64,000 nucleotides of DNA from Isosphaera pallida ATCC 43644 (GCF_000186345.1 NC_014962.1:5050450-5114449); one strand, 5' to 3'; shown: positions 50,040 through 60,107, numbered from the stretch's first letter. The notes: generated by a model from the letters alone, not told the origin. Made by a program: numbers and translations.

Positions 50040-52226
50040 TCAGATGGTGAGGATCGTCTGTTTGGTCACTTGGCGCAGCGGATCGGCGTCGGAAACCTCT
50101 TGGGCGATGCGCAGGAATTCCATTTGGGATCGCACCACCTTCCCGCCCTCGGCGGGCGGGCGGACCCGGGTATACTCGCCGTTGGGGCCCAGTTCGCGGG
50201 CCTTGACGTTGTCGGCCAGGCTGATCTCCAAGATTTCATCGATCAACCGAGTTTTGAGCAGAGGACTCTCCACGGGATACATGATTTCCACCCGGCGACG
50301 GAAGTTGCGGGGCATCCAGTCGGCGGAGGCCAGATAAACTTCCGAGTTGCCGTTGTTGTGGAAGTAGGCGATGCGGGAGTGTTCGAGAAACTGATCGACA
50401 ATCGAGATGACCCGAATATTTTCCGACACCCCGGGAATTCCAGGCCGCAGGCAGCAAATCCCCCGAATGATCAGGTCGATCTTGACCCCAGCGCGGCTGG
50501 CGTCGTAGAGTGCCTCGATGGCGGCGGGTTCGACCAGCGCGTTCATCTTGGCGATGATCCGCGCGGGCGACCCGTTTTCGGCGTGGTCACGCTCCCGCTC
50601 GATCAATTCGATGATCCTGTCCGCCATGTTCATCGGCGCAACCATGAACTTCTGCCACTCGTGGCCATGCGAATATCCGGTCAAAAGATTGAATAACGCG
50701 GAGGCGTCGTCGCCGAACTCAGGCCGCGATGTAAAGAAACTGATGTCGGTGTAGATCCGCGCGGTGGTAGGATTATAGTTGCCAGTTGAGAGGTGAAGAT
50801 AGCGGCGGATGCCGTCGGCCTCCCGGCGCACCACCAGGGCGGCCTTGCAATGGGTTTTGAGACCGACGATGCCGTAAACCACGTGCACTCCGGCTTTTTG
50901 CAGGGCGCGAGCCTTGACGATGTTGTTCTCTTCGTCGAGGCGTGCTTGGAGTTCCACTAGCGCGGTGACCTGCTTGCCGTTTTCCGCAGCACGGGCCAGA
51001 GCGTTGATGATAGGGTTGTCGTCGGAGGTGCGATAGAGGGTCTGCTTAATGGCCAGCACCTGGGGGTCGTCGGCGGCCTCCTCGATGAAGCGGACCACTG
51101 AGCCGAACGATTCGTAAGGGTGATGCACTAGCAGGTCGCGCTCGCGGATCGCCGCCAGGATTTTACCCGGCTTGGCGAACTCCGCGGGCATCCTCGGCTC
51201 AAAGCTGGGGGCTTTGAGTTCGCGGAATCCTTCGACGTCGCACAACTTGGCCATTGCCGAAAGCGCCAAGGGACCGTGGATGGGATAAATGTCCCGTTCG
51301 TCCAGGTCCAGGGCCGACCGGAGGATTTCCACCAGGGCCGGCTCGGCGGTGTGATGAATCTCCAGCCGCACCGCGTCACCCCATTTGCGCATCCGCAGGT
51401 TGTCGCGGATCATTGAGAGTAGGTCGGTTTTGACCTCGTTTTCCTGGATTGACAGATCGCTGTTGCGTGTCACTCGGAACGACGCCCAGGAGGCGACGTG
51501 GAAGCCGCCGAACAGCGAGTCCAGCCGCGGGCCGATCACATATTCCAGCAAGGTGAACCGGAGTTTACCGTCGTCGCGGCGGGGCAGTTCGACCAAACGG
51601 TTGAGGACCGAGGGAACTTGGACGATCGCGTGAAGCTGCCGCACCTGATGGTGCCCGCCGATCGCCTCGATACGCAGGATGAGGTTGAGGCTTTTGTTGT
51701 GAATATGAGGAAACGGATGGGCCGGGTCGATCGCCAGCGGGGTGAGGACCGGGAACACCTGCGAATGAAAATAGTCGTCGAGGAAGTGAGACTCCTCCGG
51801 GGTCAGATCGGCGGGGTCGGCCAGGATCAGGCCGTGTTTTTCCAGCAGGGGGCGAATTTCCTCGCGCCACACCTCGTACTGACGCTCCACGAAGTCGTGG
51901 GCGAACCGCGCCACCTCCACCAAGGTGGCTTGCGGTCCCATGCCGTCGGGCGGGGGATCCTGGGGTTCGAGTTTGCTGTAGACCTGATCTTGCAGGCCGG
52001 CGACCCGCACCTCGAAAAACTCGTCCAGGTTGGACGCGGAGATCGCCAGGAACCGCAGCCGCTCCAGGGGCTTGACCGTCTCGTCACGCGCCTCCTCCAG
52101 CACACGCTCGTCGAACCGCAGCCAGCTGAGTTCTCGATTGATGTACAAGTTGGGGTCGCGGGTGGCGTAACGGGCGAGCTTGGGCGAGGCCAGGCCCGAG
52201 CCGTTGCCGGAGGGGTCCAAAATCAT
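50040..52226 (-). CDS. ppk1: polyphosphate kinase 1
   Basis: A 728-residue enzyme making inorganic polyphosphate from ATP. N-terminal segment NLYINRELSWLRFDERVLEEA; LAISASNLDEFFEVRV; middle domain YPFPHIHNKSLN-like AHPFPHIHNKSLNLIL; catalytic histidine region YLHLSTGNYNPTTARIYTD, and DWMPRNFRRRVEIMYPV near the end. Start ATG 52226 has AGGAG 9 nt upstream; the longer frame overlaps nfo. It lies 91 nt after the nfo stop on the same strand. Confidence 0.95.
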   Translation of the reverse strand: MILDPSGNGSGLASPKLARYATRDPNLYINRELSWLRFDERVLEEARDETVKPLERLRFLAISASNLDEFFEVRVAGLQDQVYSKLEPQDPPPDGMGPQATLVEVARFAHDFVERQYEVWREEIRPLLEKHGLILADPADLTPEESHFLDDYFHSQVFPVLTPLAIDPAHPFPHIHNKSLNLILRIEAIGGHHQVRQLHAIVQVPSVLNRLVELPRRDDGKLRFTLLEYVIGPRLDSLFGGFHVASWASFRVTRNSDLSIQENEVKTDLLSMIRDNLRMRKWGDAVRLEIHHTAEPALVEILRSALDLDERDIYPIHGPLALSAMAKLCDVEGFRELKAPSFEPRMPAEFAKPGKILAAIRERDLLVHHPYESFGSVVRFIEEAADDPQVLAIKQTLYRTSDDNPIINALARAAENGKQVTALVELQARLDEENNIVKARALQKAGVHVVYGIVGLKTHCKAALVVRREADGIRRYLHLSTGNYNPTTARIYTDISFFTSRPEFGDDASALFNLLTGYSHGHEWQKFMVAPMNMADRIIELIERERDHAENGSPARIIAKMNALVEPAAIEALYDASRAGVKIDLIIRGICCLRPGIPGVSENIRVISIVDQFLEHSRIAYFHNNGNSEVYLASADWMPRNFRRRVEIMYPVESPLLKTRLIDEILEISLADNVKARELGPNGEYTRVRPPAEGGKVVRSQMEFLRIAQEVSDADPLRQVTKQTILTI

Positions 52227-52317
52227 CGGAGGCGGCTCCTGACCAGTGAGGTCGTGATCGTCGGAGGTGTCCAAAGAGCGGCGGGCCTGGTCGCATCCGG
52301 CGGGCTTGAGCAAATCC

Positions 52318-53472
52318 TCATTGGTGGCATTCAACGTCGGTGGCCTCGGAAAGGGCCCGCGGCTCGAAGGAACTAACCGTGACATTGAACTTGGGATCGG
52401 GATCGGGATCGAAATCGAGCTTGAGGTTGGGTCGGGATTGGGACGGTGGGAGCGACCCTGCGCGGCGATATCCTCGCTTGGGTTTGGGCGATGGAGACGA
52501 CCCACCGTCCGTGGACGCGGGGGTCGGGGGCAGGATCGGCGTGGTCATGCCAAGCAGTCCCCGCAGGGTTCGCAAATGGATGAGGTCCAGGTCCTCGCCC
52601 GCCTCGGTTCCCTTGGGGGTCTCGAGAATCAGAGGCGTGGCGAGGAAGGCGGGTTCGTTTACGAGCCGCCGGAATGGTTCCAAACCCAGGCGGCCCCGAC
52701 CGATTCCGGCGTGGCGATCGACCCGCGAGCCACATTCCCGCGCGCTGTCGTTGAGATGCCAAACCCGGACTCGTTCCAGACCGATTCGGGTGGCGAGTTC
52801 CTCCATCAGCGCGTGATAGCCCCAAGGATCAACCAGGTCGTAGCCAAAGGCGTAGAGATGACACGTATCGCAGCAGACCGCCAGACGATCGCGGATCGAA
52901 CCATCGCCGGGGTCACGCGCGTCGCACTGCTGGAGAATCGCCTCCAAGTGGGCCAACGGACCACCCAGACAGGTGCCTTGGCCCGCGGTCGTCTCCAGGT
53001 CGAGTCGAACCCGGCAGTCTTGAGTCCGTTGGAGCACTTCCCAAACCCCTTGGGCTACCCGTTCCAAGCCCACACGCTCGCCATCGCCCAGGTGCGCTCC
53101 GGGGTGAAACACCAGGTCTTCGATCCCCAGCGCGTCGCAGCGTTCGACCTCGCAAGCTAATGCATCAATCGAACGAGCGCGGATGTCGGGGTCAGGGCTA
53201 CCCAAGTTGATGAGGTAGGAGGCGTGGGCCACGGGACGCTCGATTCCGTGTGTGGCCACAGCGCGTCGAAAGGCAGCGATGCTCGATGGCCGCAACGGTT
53301 TGCCCACCCATTGCTGGGTGCTTTTGGTGAAAATCTGAACGGTCGTCATGTTTCGATCCGCGGCCGCCTCCACCGCCCGCTCATGGCCCCCGGCGATCGA
53401 CAGGTGCGCACCGAAAAGACGCTGAGGTGGCTGAGAGACGTTGGTGTGGGGCAAGTCGGTCGAGCGGATCAC
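52318..53472 (-). CDS. nfo: endonuclease IV with low-complexity C-terminal extension
   Basis: A 384-residue AP endonuclease for base-excision repair, with a trinuclear Zn TIM barrel. FGAHLSIAGG at the start, TVQIFTKSTQQW, HASYLINLGSPD, LVFHPGAHLGDG, RLDLETTAGQG, CCDTCHLYAFGYDL, VWHLNDSARECGSRVDRH and LILETPKGTE give the metal ligands in order. The barrel ends near residue 305; about 80 more residues form a Pro/Ser/Lys-rich tail with a DPDPDPK stretch encoded by a GGGATC hexamer repeat near 52393-52410. Start ATG 53472. Confidence 0.94.
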   Translation of the reverse strand: MIRSTDLPHTNVSQPPQRLFGAHLSIAGGHERAVEAAADRNMTTVQIFTKSTQQWVGKPLRPSSIAAFRRAVATHGIERPVAHASYLINLGSPDPDIRARSIDALACEVERCDALGIEDLVFHPGAHLGDGERVGLERVAQGVWEVLQRTQDCRVRLDLETTAGQGTCLGGPLAHLEAILQQCDARDPGDGSIRDRLAVCCDTCHLYAFGYDLVDPWGYHALMEELATRIGLERVRVWHLNDSARECGSRVDRHAGIGRGRLGLEPFRRLVNEPAFLATPLILETPKGTEAGEDLDLIHLRTLRGLLGMTTPILPPTPASTDGGSSPSPKPKRGYRRAGSLPPSQSRPNLKLDFDPDPDPKFNVTVSSFEPRALSEATDVECHQ

Positions 53473-53999
53473 GAAAATGGTTCCTTAGACTTAAAAGAAA
53501 ACGCCTTCGCCAAGCGGGCGTCGATGCGAATCGACGGACGTGGCGATCGGACGCGGGGGATCCGATGCCGTCCGCGCGACCCGTCGAGGATTCCAGGTCA
53601 AGCAGCGTGGTCAGCCGCCGAGCCACAATGAACCTGGCAGCCGATCCCGCGGCTGAGCGTGTCCACAGCCGATCCGGAGCGAGCCGCCCGACCCGTCGAG
53701 GGTCGGGAAAAGGCGCGAGCCGCGTGTTATCCGGGTGGGGAGGCGAGCCGGTCCAACGAGCACGGCAAGGTGGGACGGGACGACGTCTCGAAAAGAGACC
53801 GATTCGAGGGGGGGAACGCCCACTCCGTTCGCACCCCTCATCTTGCCATTTCAACTCATGGTTCGCAAGTCCGAGTCGAACCCAACCGAACCGATCGCAA
53901 GAAGTCAATTCAATCCACACCGCGCCGCGGGTCGCCCTCGAACGGAGATCGGTTCGACGCGGACGAGCCGGATCGTTCCCCCCTTGCGAGTCGGAGTTG
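53473..53999. other. noncoding gap between nfo and the secreted-protein gene
   Basis: About 530 bp. All frames are Arg/Ser-rich and not protein-like. No terminator or repeat is supported. Confidence 0.4.
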
Positions 54000-55214
54000 T
54001 CACTGGGGGTCGGAAAGCGCAGGCGAGGCCGACTGGGCCGAGTGAGCTCGGAGTTGGTCGAGATAGGCGGCAATCCGACGATGCACCGCCAGCGTCTGCC
54101 GAACAATCAAAGACTCATTGAGATGAAAGGATTGAATGGTACCCCGAGCGCCGTTAGCATGACGCGCCGGCGAGGCGTTGCCGAGAGGCGAGTTGTCGTG
54201 TGGGGATGCGGGTTCCCAGGTTTCGGGCGCGACGGCGCAACGAATCCGGTCGGCTATCGCGTTGAGATCGGCCACGGCTCGACCGTCGGGGCGCTTCAAA
54301 CGCGGGTGGGGCGGAGCCAGATCCCCCACGAAGTAAACCCGAGTCCGCCAGGCCGTCTCGTCGGGGTCAGCAGTGGCTGTGCGGGTCAACGCCGGGTCTT
54401 TCGAATTCGCGGTCTTTGGGTCGCCTGGAGCCGACGCGGCCAGCGCCGCCAGGGCCGAGGCGGGAGCGGGGACAGGTGGGGAGTCGGCGACGCGCTTCAA
54501 GGTTAGCAGGTAGATCCGCCGGCTCCCGTGATCCTCCAGTGGATCACCTGCACTCCAGACCAGAGTTTCGTCCGCGTTGAGCAGGCGATCCACCTCGACC
54601 TTGCGAATGGTTGCGACCGGGCGGCTTAATCGCGTCACCACCGGCTGATCGTTTTGGTCCCGCCCCTCGATCACCTCCTCGACGACGCGACGCTCGATCA
54701 CTTCCAACGTTCCCCGCACGTGAATGGCGGTCTGAGAGACGTGTTCTGTCTCCAGGGTCCAGCATGGTCCGCTAGGCGCGTCGCCAGCGCTGAATTGAAC
54801 CATCTGACGCCCCAGGCCGGGGTGGGCGGTTTCCAGATCCATCGTCACCGTGAGCGGTTGACGGATTCGGAGATTGAGGAGCGTGGGGTGATGGAAGTTG
54901 ATCGCAACTCGGATAGCTTGGTCGATCGTGGTTTCAGGGAGCGGAGCCGCCGAGGCAGTCGTGCCGTCGCCGGCGCGTGAGTCCGGACGAAGGACTCGCA
55001 CGGTCAGGCCGTCGGCTTGGGCGATCACCGCACAGCGCGCCGACGCAGTCAGGTCGATTCGCCGCAGGAACGAGGCGGGACGCGATTCCAAAATCCACTC
55101 CCAACCGCTGGGTGATGAGCTTGACAACGCCGAAGGGGTACCTTGGGCCGAGATCATCGCGGGCGTCTGGGCCAATGCTAGGCCGGCCAGCGCTACGAAG
55201 GAACCGAGCGGCAT
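54000..55214 (-). CDS. secreted protein with planctomycete secretin-like helper motif
   Basis: About 404 residues from ATG 55214, which has GGAGG 7 nt upstream. Signal peptide MPLGSFVALAGLALAQTP ending near ISAQ. The body is strand-rich (RIDLTASARCAVIAQADG, LETEHVSQTAIHVRGTLEVI). The C-terminus, LNAIADRIRCAVAPETWEP ... GTIQSFHLNESLIVRQT ... VHRRIAAYLDQLRAHS, resembles a module I know from exported planctomycete proteins (I..TVAPDSW...G.I......L.V.QT..VH..I..LL..LR). Function is unknown; related modules occur in secretin-type proteins. Confidence 0.65.
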   Translation of the reverse strand: MPLGSFVALAGLALAQTPAMISAQGTPSALSSSSPSGWEWILESRPASFLRRIDLTASARCAVIAQADGLTVRVLRPDSRAGDGTTASAAPLPETTIDQAIRVAINFHHPTLLNLRIRQPLTVTMDLETAHPGLGRQMVQFSAGDAPSGPCWTLETEHVSQTAIHVRGTLEVIERRVVEEVIEGRDQNDQPVVTRLSRPVATIRKVEVDRLLNADETLVWSAGDPLEDHGSRRIYLLTLKRVADSPPVPAPASALAALAASAPGDPKTANSKDPALTRTATADPDETAWRTRVYFVGDLAPPHPRLKRPDGRAVADLNAIADRIRCAVAPETWEPASPHDNSPLGNASPARHANGARGTIQSFHLNESLIVRQTLAVHRRIAAYLDQLRAHSAQSASPALSDPQ

Positions 55215-55333
55215 CGCCACGCCTCCATTGCGGAGAGGAGAACGGAGAGGGATCGGACGAGTCGCGGCGGCGGTTTGATCGTGGGGGGAGCCTGCCGCGA
55301 CGAAGGGTTGTGGGTCTAACCCGATCCTCCGTA

Positions 55334-55921
55334 TTAGTCAATCCGAATCGGTGCTGCGCCGTTCGTCGGCCTCATTTTGCCAACGCCGAGACGTTGCCGG
55401 TCGTGTTCCCGGCGTCGTCGGTTGGTTCGCTTGGTCCAGATCGGCAAGAAAAACAACGCCAGGCCAGTCACCCAAAGGCCCAGAACCACGATTGCCGAGG
55501 GCAGGAACACCCCTAATCGAGCTGATTCGTGAAACCAGGAACCGTCATGGATCGACTCGATCAGGTCGGAGCGCCGGTAGGCGGTTTGCAGCACCTCACC
55601 GCTGCCGAGATCAATCTGAATCTCCCAGCGGTCCTTGGTCTGGACCTTGACGATTCCCCGTTCCGGCCTCACATCCAGACGATCGATGTCAGCCCAGTCC
55701 TTCACCGTGGTCTCGCTGACGCTTCGAGCGGCGTTGAGCAATGTTGCCCAGTCAATCGCGGGCGCGTTGGAGACTGAACCCCGTTGAGTGGGAGGTTGGA
55801 TCCAGCTCCAGTTCTTCTTGAGTTGGAGCAACAACCCACTCAGGAGCACCACCAAAAACGGCGCGGCGATCAGAAGAGATCCCCAACGATGCGATCGCCT
55901 GATCCAAATCCGCCAGTTCAT
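55334..55921 (-). CDS. PepSY-associated transmembrane protein
   Basis: A 195-residue protein with two membrane helices: RRSHRWGSLLIAAPFLVVLL followed by SGLLLQLKKNWSW at the N-terminus, and SAIVVLGLWVTGLALFFLP near the C-terminus. Between them is a PepSY-like periplasmic domain (DIDRLDVRPERGIVKVQTKD, then WEIQIDLGSGEVLQ) and LIESIHDGSWFHE. Such proteins often accompany iron-siderophore uptake or reductases. ATG 55921 has AAGGA upstream. A solitary gene, separated from the YTV gene by a terminator. Confidence 0.85.
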   Translation of the reverse strand: MNWRIWIRRSHRWGSLLIAAPFLVVLLSGLLLQLKKNWSWIQPPTQRGSVSNAPAIDWATLLNAARSVSETTVKDWADIDRLDVRPERGIVKVQTKDRWEIQIDLGSGEVLQTAYRRSDLIESIHDGSWFHESARLGVFLPSAIVVLGLWVTGLALFFLPIWTKRTNRRRREHDRQRLGVGKMRPTNGAAPIRID

Positions 55922-56029
55922 TGATTCTTGTTCCTTGACTCGGATGGTGAGGCAAACCGGGCAAGAGTGGCAATAAGTGCGAGTTCAGCTCGCTCGAAGT
56001 CGCTTGACGCCTGATGTCACGTCTCAACC

Positions 56030-56074
56030 CATAAAACAAAGCGTCGATCGACCTGAATCAGGCCGACCGACGCT
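56030..56074 (-). terminator. intrinsic terminator after the YTV-repeat gene
   Basis: A 16-bp stem with two mismatches (arms 56040-56055 and 56059-56074), loop AAT, followed on the minus strand by TTTGTTTTAT. It lies 66 nt after the stop at 56140. Confidence 0.82.
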
Positions 56075-56139
56075 CTGGAACAACGCGATGGAGTTGGGTC
56101 CCAATCCGCTTGAGCGTGAAGGGGAGGGTTCAGGATCTG

Positions 56140-58527
56140 TCAGTGCAGCAAGACCAGTTTGCGTTTGAACAAACCGTGACCGAGCTTGAACTTGGGACCC
56201 AACAGACCGCCGTGGTGATGCCGGACTTCCACGACTGGACCTCCTAGAATCACGGGGGCAGGCGAAATCCCGTGGGATTGCGATTGCTCGGCGGCCAGAA
56301 CCGTGGGCGGGCCATAAACCGGAACCTTCACGTCGATCTCAACCGGCACCTGACGGCAAATCACCCGAGGCTGGGTGATCGTTTGGGTCTCCATGACCGT
56401 TTTGACGACGCATTGAGGGACCATCACCGTAACACACGTGAGCACGACCCGCTGAACAGTGTAGGGCACCTGGCGATAGTGGGTTTCGGGGACCTGCTCG
56501 CAGATCGTGGTTGGCACGCAGACCACCCGTTGCTCGTAGATCGTCTCGCAAACGACCCGTGCCACCTCACGAGTGACGGTTTGGGGAACCATGACCGTGT
56601 AGGGAACCGGAACCTCAACCACACGGGTTTCGGGCACGATCTTCTTGACCACCACCGGAATTTGACGGCAAACGACCTGAGGCACCAAACGAGTGACAGT
56701 GTAGGGCACTTCCTCGCAAATCTGACGCTTGACCATGCGGGTGATGGTGACGGGAATCTGCTCGCAAACTACGTCGTTGACCACGCGGGTCATCGGGATT
56801 GGCACCATGCGGCAGACCTTGACATAAACCGTGTCCACCACTGGAACCTTGACCTTGCGATGGATCACCTGAGGAACCATTTCGACCACACAAACCGGCA
56901 CCTGCTTGACCACCGCTTGCGGTACCATGCGGCAAACCACGCGAGGCACCGACTTCATGACCGTCTCAGAAACGCAACGGGTCACACAAACCGGCACCTG
57001 ACGGGCTTCGACCCGGGGAACCGTCACACAGACCTCAACTGGAACCTGACGGTAACGGCATTGAGGAATCATCCGGGTCACCGGCACCGGCACCATCCGA
57101 TAGTGGGTCTCCGGTACGGCGCGGGTGATGGTCACCGGTACGACACGCTGGACAGGCACCGCGACCTGACGACAGACTGGGATTGTCACCAGACGTTTGA
57201 CCGGCTTGCGATCGTACACCACCTCATAAACCGTTTCCATCACGGTTTCCACCTCGTAGGTCATGGTGGGAATCGCTGGCAACGGCGGAGGAGGTGCTTG
57301 GGATGACGCCACCGCGCTTTGTTCGGCGGCCAACGGCAAGCCCTTGATCGGAACGGGCAAACTCTTGGGAACCAGCTTGATCCGCTGCCGCGGCACTTGA
57401 CGAGCCACTGTCCGAGGAATGCAGATGAGGTCTTCAATCTCTTGGGTCACGTAGTCTTGAACCGTTCGATAGGCCGTCTCGGTGACAGTTTGATAGGTGA
57501 TTTCGGGAATGCAGCGGGTGACGGTGTAAGGTTGAGGTTGAGGAACGACCTGCGTGACCGGCACCATCTCGGTGTAAGCTTCGGTCTTGAACACCGTGCG
57601 GGTTTCTTGGACCGGCACGGTGACGTGAACCGTCTTCATGACGGTTTCCTGAACCGGACGGGACACCACGAAGGGAACCTGTTCGTAGACGACGTCACGG
57701 ACCGGCACCATCACGGTGAAGGTCTGAGGTTGGCAGACGATCCGCTTGACCGGAACTTGAATCGTTTCGGGAACGCAACGGGTTTCCAGACGTTCGACCT
57801 GTCGAGCCTCCAACTGGATTTGGGGCCGCATTACGGTGAACGACTCGATCCGCGGCACGACCCGTTGCACCGTTTTGAACACCGTCTCCTGAACCGGCTC
57901 GCACACAATCCGAACCATCGGACGAGTCAGCGTTTCCTGAACCGGAACACACACGGTGGTCTGGACCGTTTGCAGTACCGTCTCGCACACTTCGCGGGGC
58001 ACGGTGTACGATCGGGACTCCAGACGGGTTTGCACCACGGGAACCTCGATCGTCTCGGGCACATACTCGCGGACGACCCGTTGCACCTGACGCGGGATGG
58101 TCTGGACGACTGAGCGTTGAACCACACGCTGGACCGGACGATGAACCACGTAGGGCTCGACTCGGTAGCACACCTCTTCGACCATCTTGGGCACGGTGAC
58201 CACCCGAGGCACTTGAATGGTTTCAACGACCTGGCGGGGGACCTGGATCAGCCGTTGCTCCGCAACCACCTCCTGCACCATTCGCATGACGGTTTGACGC
58301 ACGATCTGATAATCGACCCGAGGCGGTAGCGCAACTTGTTCGGAGGGCAACGCCTTGGTCTGAACCGATGGAGCAGGCAACACGTCCGAGGCAACCCCTC
58401 CGGCATATCCCGCAGCCCTAGCCAGGGGACTCGTGGTCACCAAGATCGTTGCGACCCCCACAACCAACGCCGCCCCCCAGGTCGCACCAACCGGGTGACT
58501 CGGCTCAATCCTTTGATCTGATCGCAT
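56140..58527 (-). CDS. giant YTV-repeat exported protein
   Basis: About 795 residues from ATG 58527 (alternative ATG 58548). A signal-like segment (WGAALVVGVATILVTTSPLARA) is followed by some 45 copies of a short strand motif of the form PVxxxVxxTVxxxVCRxVP, e.g. VPVQETRTVFKTEAYTEM, QPYTVTRCIPEITYQTV, PYTVTRLVPQVVCRQIP. This is the YTV domain, known to me as confined to planctomycetes and of unknown function. About 25 cysteines are spread along the repeats; two Pro/Ala linkers occur near residues 50 and 420. It ends with a His/Gly/Lys-rich tail (HHHGGLLGPKFKLGHGLFKR). I infer an extended beta-rich wall or surface protein crosslinked by disulfides. Confidence 0.85.
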   Translation of the reverse strand: MRSDQRIEPSHPVGATWGAALVVGVATILVTTSPLARAAGYAGGVASDVLPAPSVQTKALPSEQVALPPRVDYQIVRQTVMRMVQEVVAEQRLIQVPRQVVETIQVPRVVTVPKMVEEVCYRVEPYVVHRPVQRVVQRSVVQTIPRQVQRVVREYVPETIEVPVVQTRLESRSYTVPREVCETVLQTVQTTVCVPVQETLTRPMVRIVCEPVQETVFKTVQRVVPRIESFTVMRPQIQLEARQVERLETRCVPETIQVPVKRIVCQPQTFTVMVPVRDVVYEQVPFVVSRPVQETVMKTVHVTVPVQETRTVFKTEAYTEMVPVTQVVPQPQPYTVTRCIPEITYQTVTETAYRTVQDYVTQEIEDLICIPRTVARQVPRQRIKLVPKSLPVPIKGLPLAAEQSAVASSQAPPPPLPAIPTMTYEVETVMETVYEVVYDRKPVKRLVTIPVCRQVAVPVQRVVPVTITRAVPETHYRMVPVPVTRMIPQCRYRQVPVEVCVTVPRVEARQVPVCVTRCVSETVMKSVPRVVCRMVPQAVVKQVPVCVVEMVPQVIHRKVKVPVVDTVYVKVCRMVPIPMTRVVNDVVCEQIPVTITRMVKRQICEEVPYTVTRLVPQVVCRQIPVVVKKIVPETRVVEVPVPYTVMVPQTVTREVARVVCETIYEQRVVCVPTTICEQVPETHYRQVPYTVQRVVLTCVTVMVPQCVVKTVMETQTITQPRVICRQVPVEIDVKVPVYGPPTVLAAEQSQSHGISPAPVILGGPVVEVRHHHGGLLGPKFKLGHGLFKRKLVLLH

Positions 58528-58895
58528 GGCCCGAACGACTCCTCTCATGACGCTCCATTCCTTGCGGTCGCCCGCGACGATTCGCGCTCCGACCTTGATC
58601 CGACACAATACCACTCGAGCCTCCGGCACGAGTCTTTCACAGGAATACTTACCTTTGGATCGGCTAGTTTTCCAGTTCGGACAACTCATCCCGCTCGCCA
58701 AACTCGCGGTTGTTCCCGCAATCCCCCGGGCGGTGATTGTAGGCAACTTGACGGTTGAGTTCATACGACACGACGACTCAACGATTTGGGCTGAGTGGCT
58801 TTTGTGGATTCTGAGTCTGGTGACGCTTGAAGTGTGTGGTTCACTCTCCTTCCCGTTCACCTCATCTTTTTCTTTTCACGTCGAGATTTCGAATC
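58528..58895. promoter_or_regulatory. divergent region between YTV gene and argJ
   Basis: About 370 bp, moderately AT-rich near 58600-58880, shared by two divergent genes. The open frames here are extensions without protein character. No clear -35/-10 pair is seen. Confidence 0.35.
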
Positions 58896-60107
58896 ATGCG
58901 AAGCTCATCCGAACTCCTTCCCGCCGGTTTCCGATTCTCCGGTTCGACCGTGGGTATCAAAGCCAGCGGGCGTCCTGATCTGGCCGTGGTGTTGACCGAT
59001 CGGCCCTGCGTTGCGGCTGGGGTGTACACGACCAATCGGGTTGCCGCCGCCCCAGTGGGTTGGTGTCGCGGCGTGACGCCGTCCTCGGCGATTCGCGCAG
59101 TGGTGATCAACTCCGGCAACGCCAACGCTGCCACCGGACCCCAGGGCGAGGCCGATGTCCGCGCCACCGCCGAAGCCGCAGCGCGTCTGGTGAGCGACTC
59201 GTGCCATCCCCATCAAATCCTGATCGCGTCAACCGGGGTGATTGGACGAACTTTGCCGATGGATCGCCTCCTCGCCGGTCTTCCCGAGGCGTTCCGAACC
59301 GTCGCTGCCACCCCTGAGGCGCTCCAAAACGCGGCCGTCGCTATGATGACGACCGACACCAAACCCAAAACAACCCTCATTCAACGGGAGGTCGCTCCAG
59401 GTCGGACGGTGAGACTTGTCGGCATTGCTAAGGGAGCCGCCATGATCGCACCCCGCATGGCGACCATGTTGGGCGTCCTCATGATGGACGCGGCCATCGA
59501 ACCCACCACGCTTCAAGCTCTACTCAAAAACGCGGTGGACGATACGTTCAACTGTCTGACGGTTGAAGGCCACACCAGCACCAACGACACCGTGTTTGCC
59601 CTGGCGCTCGACTCGTCCGGCGAACCGGCTTTGGAGGGCGAGGCGGTTACGGTGGGGCTGGCCGGGGTGATTCGGGACGCTTGCGAGGACTTGGCCAACC
59701 AGATTGCCGACGACGCCGAGGGAGCTACCCATCGCGTCTTTGTGGAGGTTGTCGGTTGCGTCGATCGCGCCTCGGCGGCGGCGATCGCGCGGGCGATCGC
59801 CGAAAGTCCCCTGGTCAAGACCGCCATTCACGGTCACGACCCGAATTGGGGCCGGATCGTCTCAGCGGCCGGCTATGCGGGAGTGCCGTTCGATCCCACG
59901 GAGTTGACCCTCACCCTCAACGGTTTTGAACTGTATCACGCTGGGGTTCCTGCCGCGTTTGACGCCCAGGCCGTCTCGCAATCAATGGCCGCGACCCGCG
60001 ACGTGCGGATTCGTCTGAGTCTGGGCGACGGACCCGCTGGCGTGACCTTCCGCACCTGCGACCTGACCGCCGAATATGTGCGCCTCAATGCGGATTACAC
60101 CACCTAA
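58896..60107 (+). CDS. argJ: glutamate N-acetyltransferase / amino-acid acetyltransferase (ornithine acetyltransferase)
   Basis: A 403-residue enzyme of the acetyl-recycling arginine pathway, transferring acetyl from N-acetylornithine to glutamate. It self-cleaves at the Ala-Thr bond in MIAPRMATMLGVLM, giving Thr as the new N-terminal nucleophile; the segment KGAAMIAPRMATM has Ala-Ala and Arg where Ser-Gly and Asn are common. NSGNANAATG, STGVIGRTLPM, LTVEGHTSTNDTV and HDPNWGRIVSAAGYAG are conserved. Start ATG 58896 (MRSSSELLPAGF). No other arg gene is adjacent. Confidence 0.95.
   Translation: MRSSSELLPAGFRFSGSTVGIKASGRPDLAVVLTDRPCVAAGVYTTNRVAAAPVGWCRGVTPSSAIRAVVINSGNANAATGPQGEADVRATAEAAARLVSDSCHPHQILIASTGVIGRTLPMDRLLAGLPEAFRTVAATPEALQNAAVAMMTTDTKPKTTLIQREVAPGRTVRLVGIAKGAAMIAPRMATMLGVLMMDAAIEPTTLQALLKNAVDDTFNCLTVEGHTSTNDTVFALALDSSGEPALEGEAVTVGLAGVIRDACEDLANQIADDAEGATHRVFVEVVGCVDRASAAAIARAIAESPLVKTAIHGHDPNWGRIVSAAGYAGVPFDPTELTLTLNGFELYHAGVPAAFDAQAVSQSMAATRDVRIRLSLGDGPAGVTFRTCDLTAEYVRLNADYTT

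Noticed and set aside
53427-54506. 359-codon plus-strand frame over the gap and the secreted-protein gene
   Set aside because: Arg/Ser/Gly-rich, no domain, overlaps a gene with a clear signal peptide.
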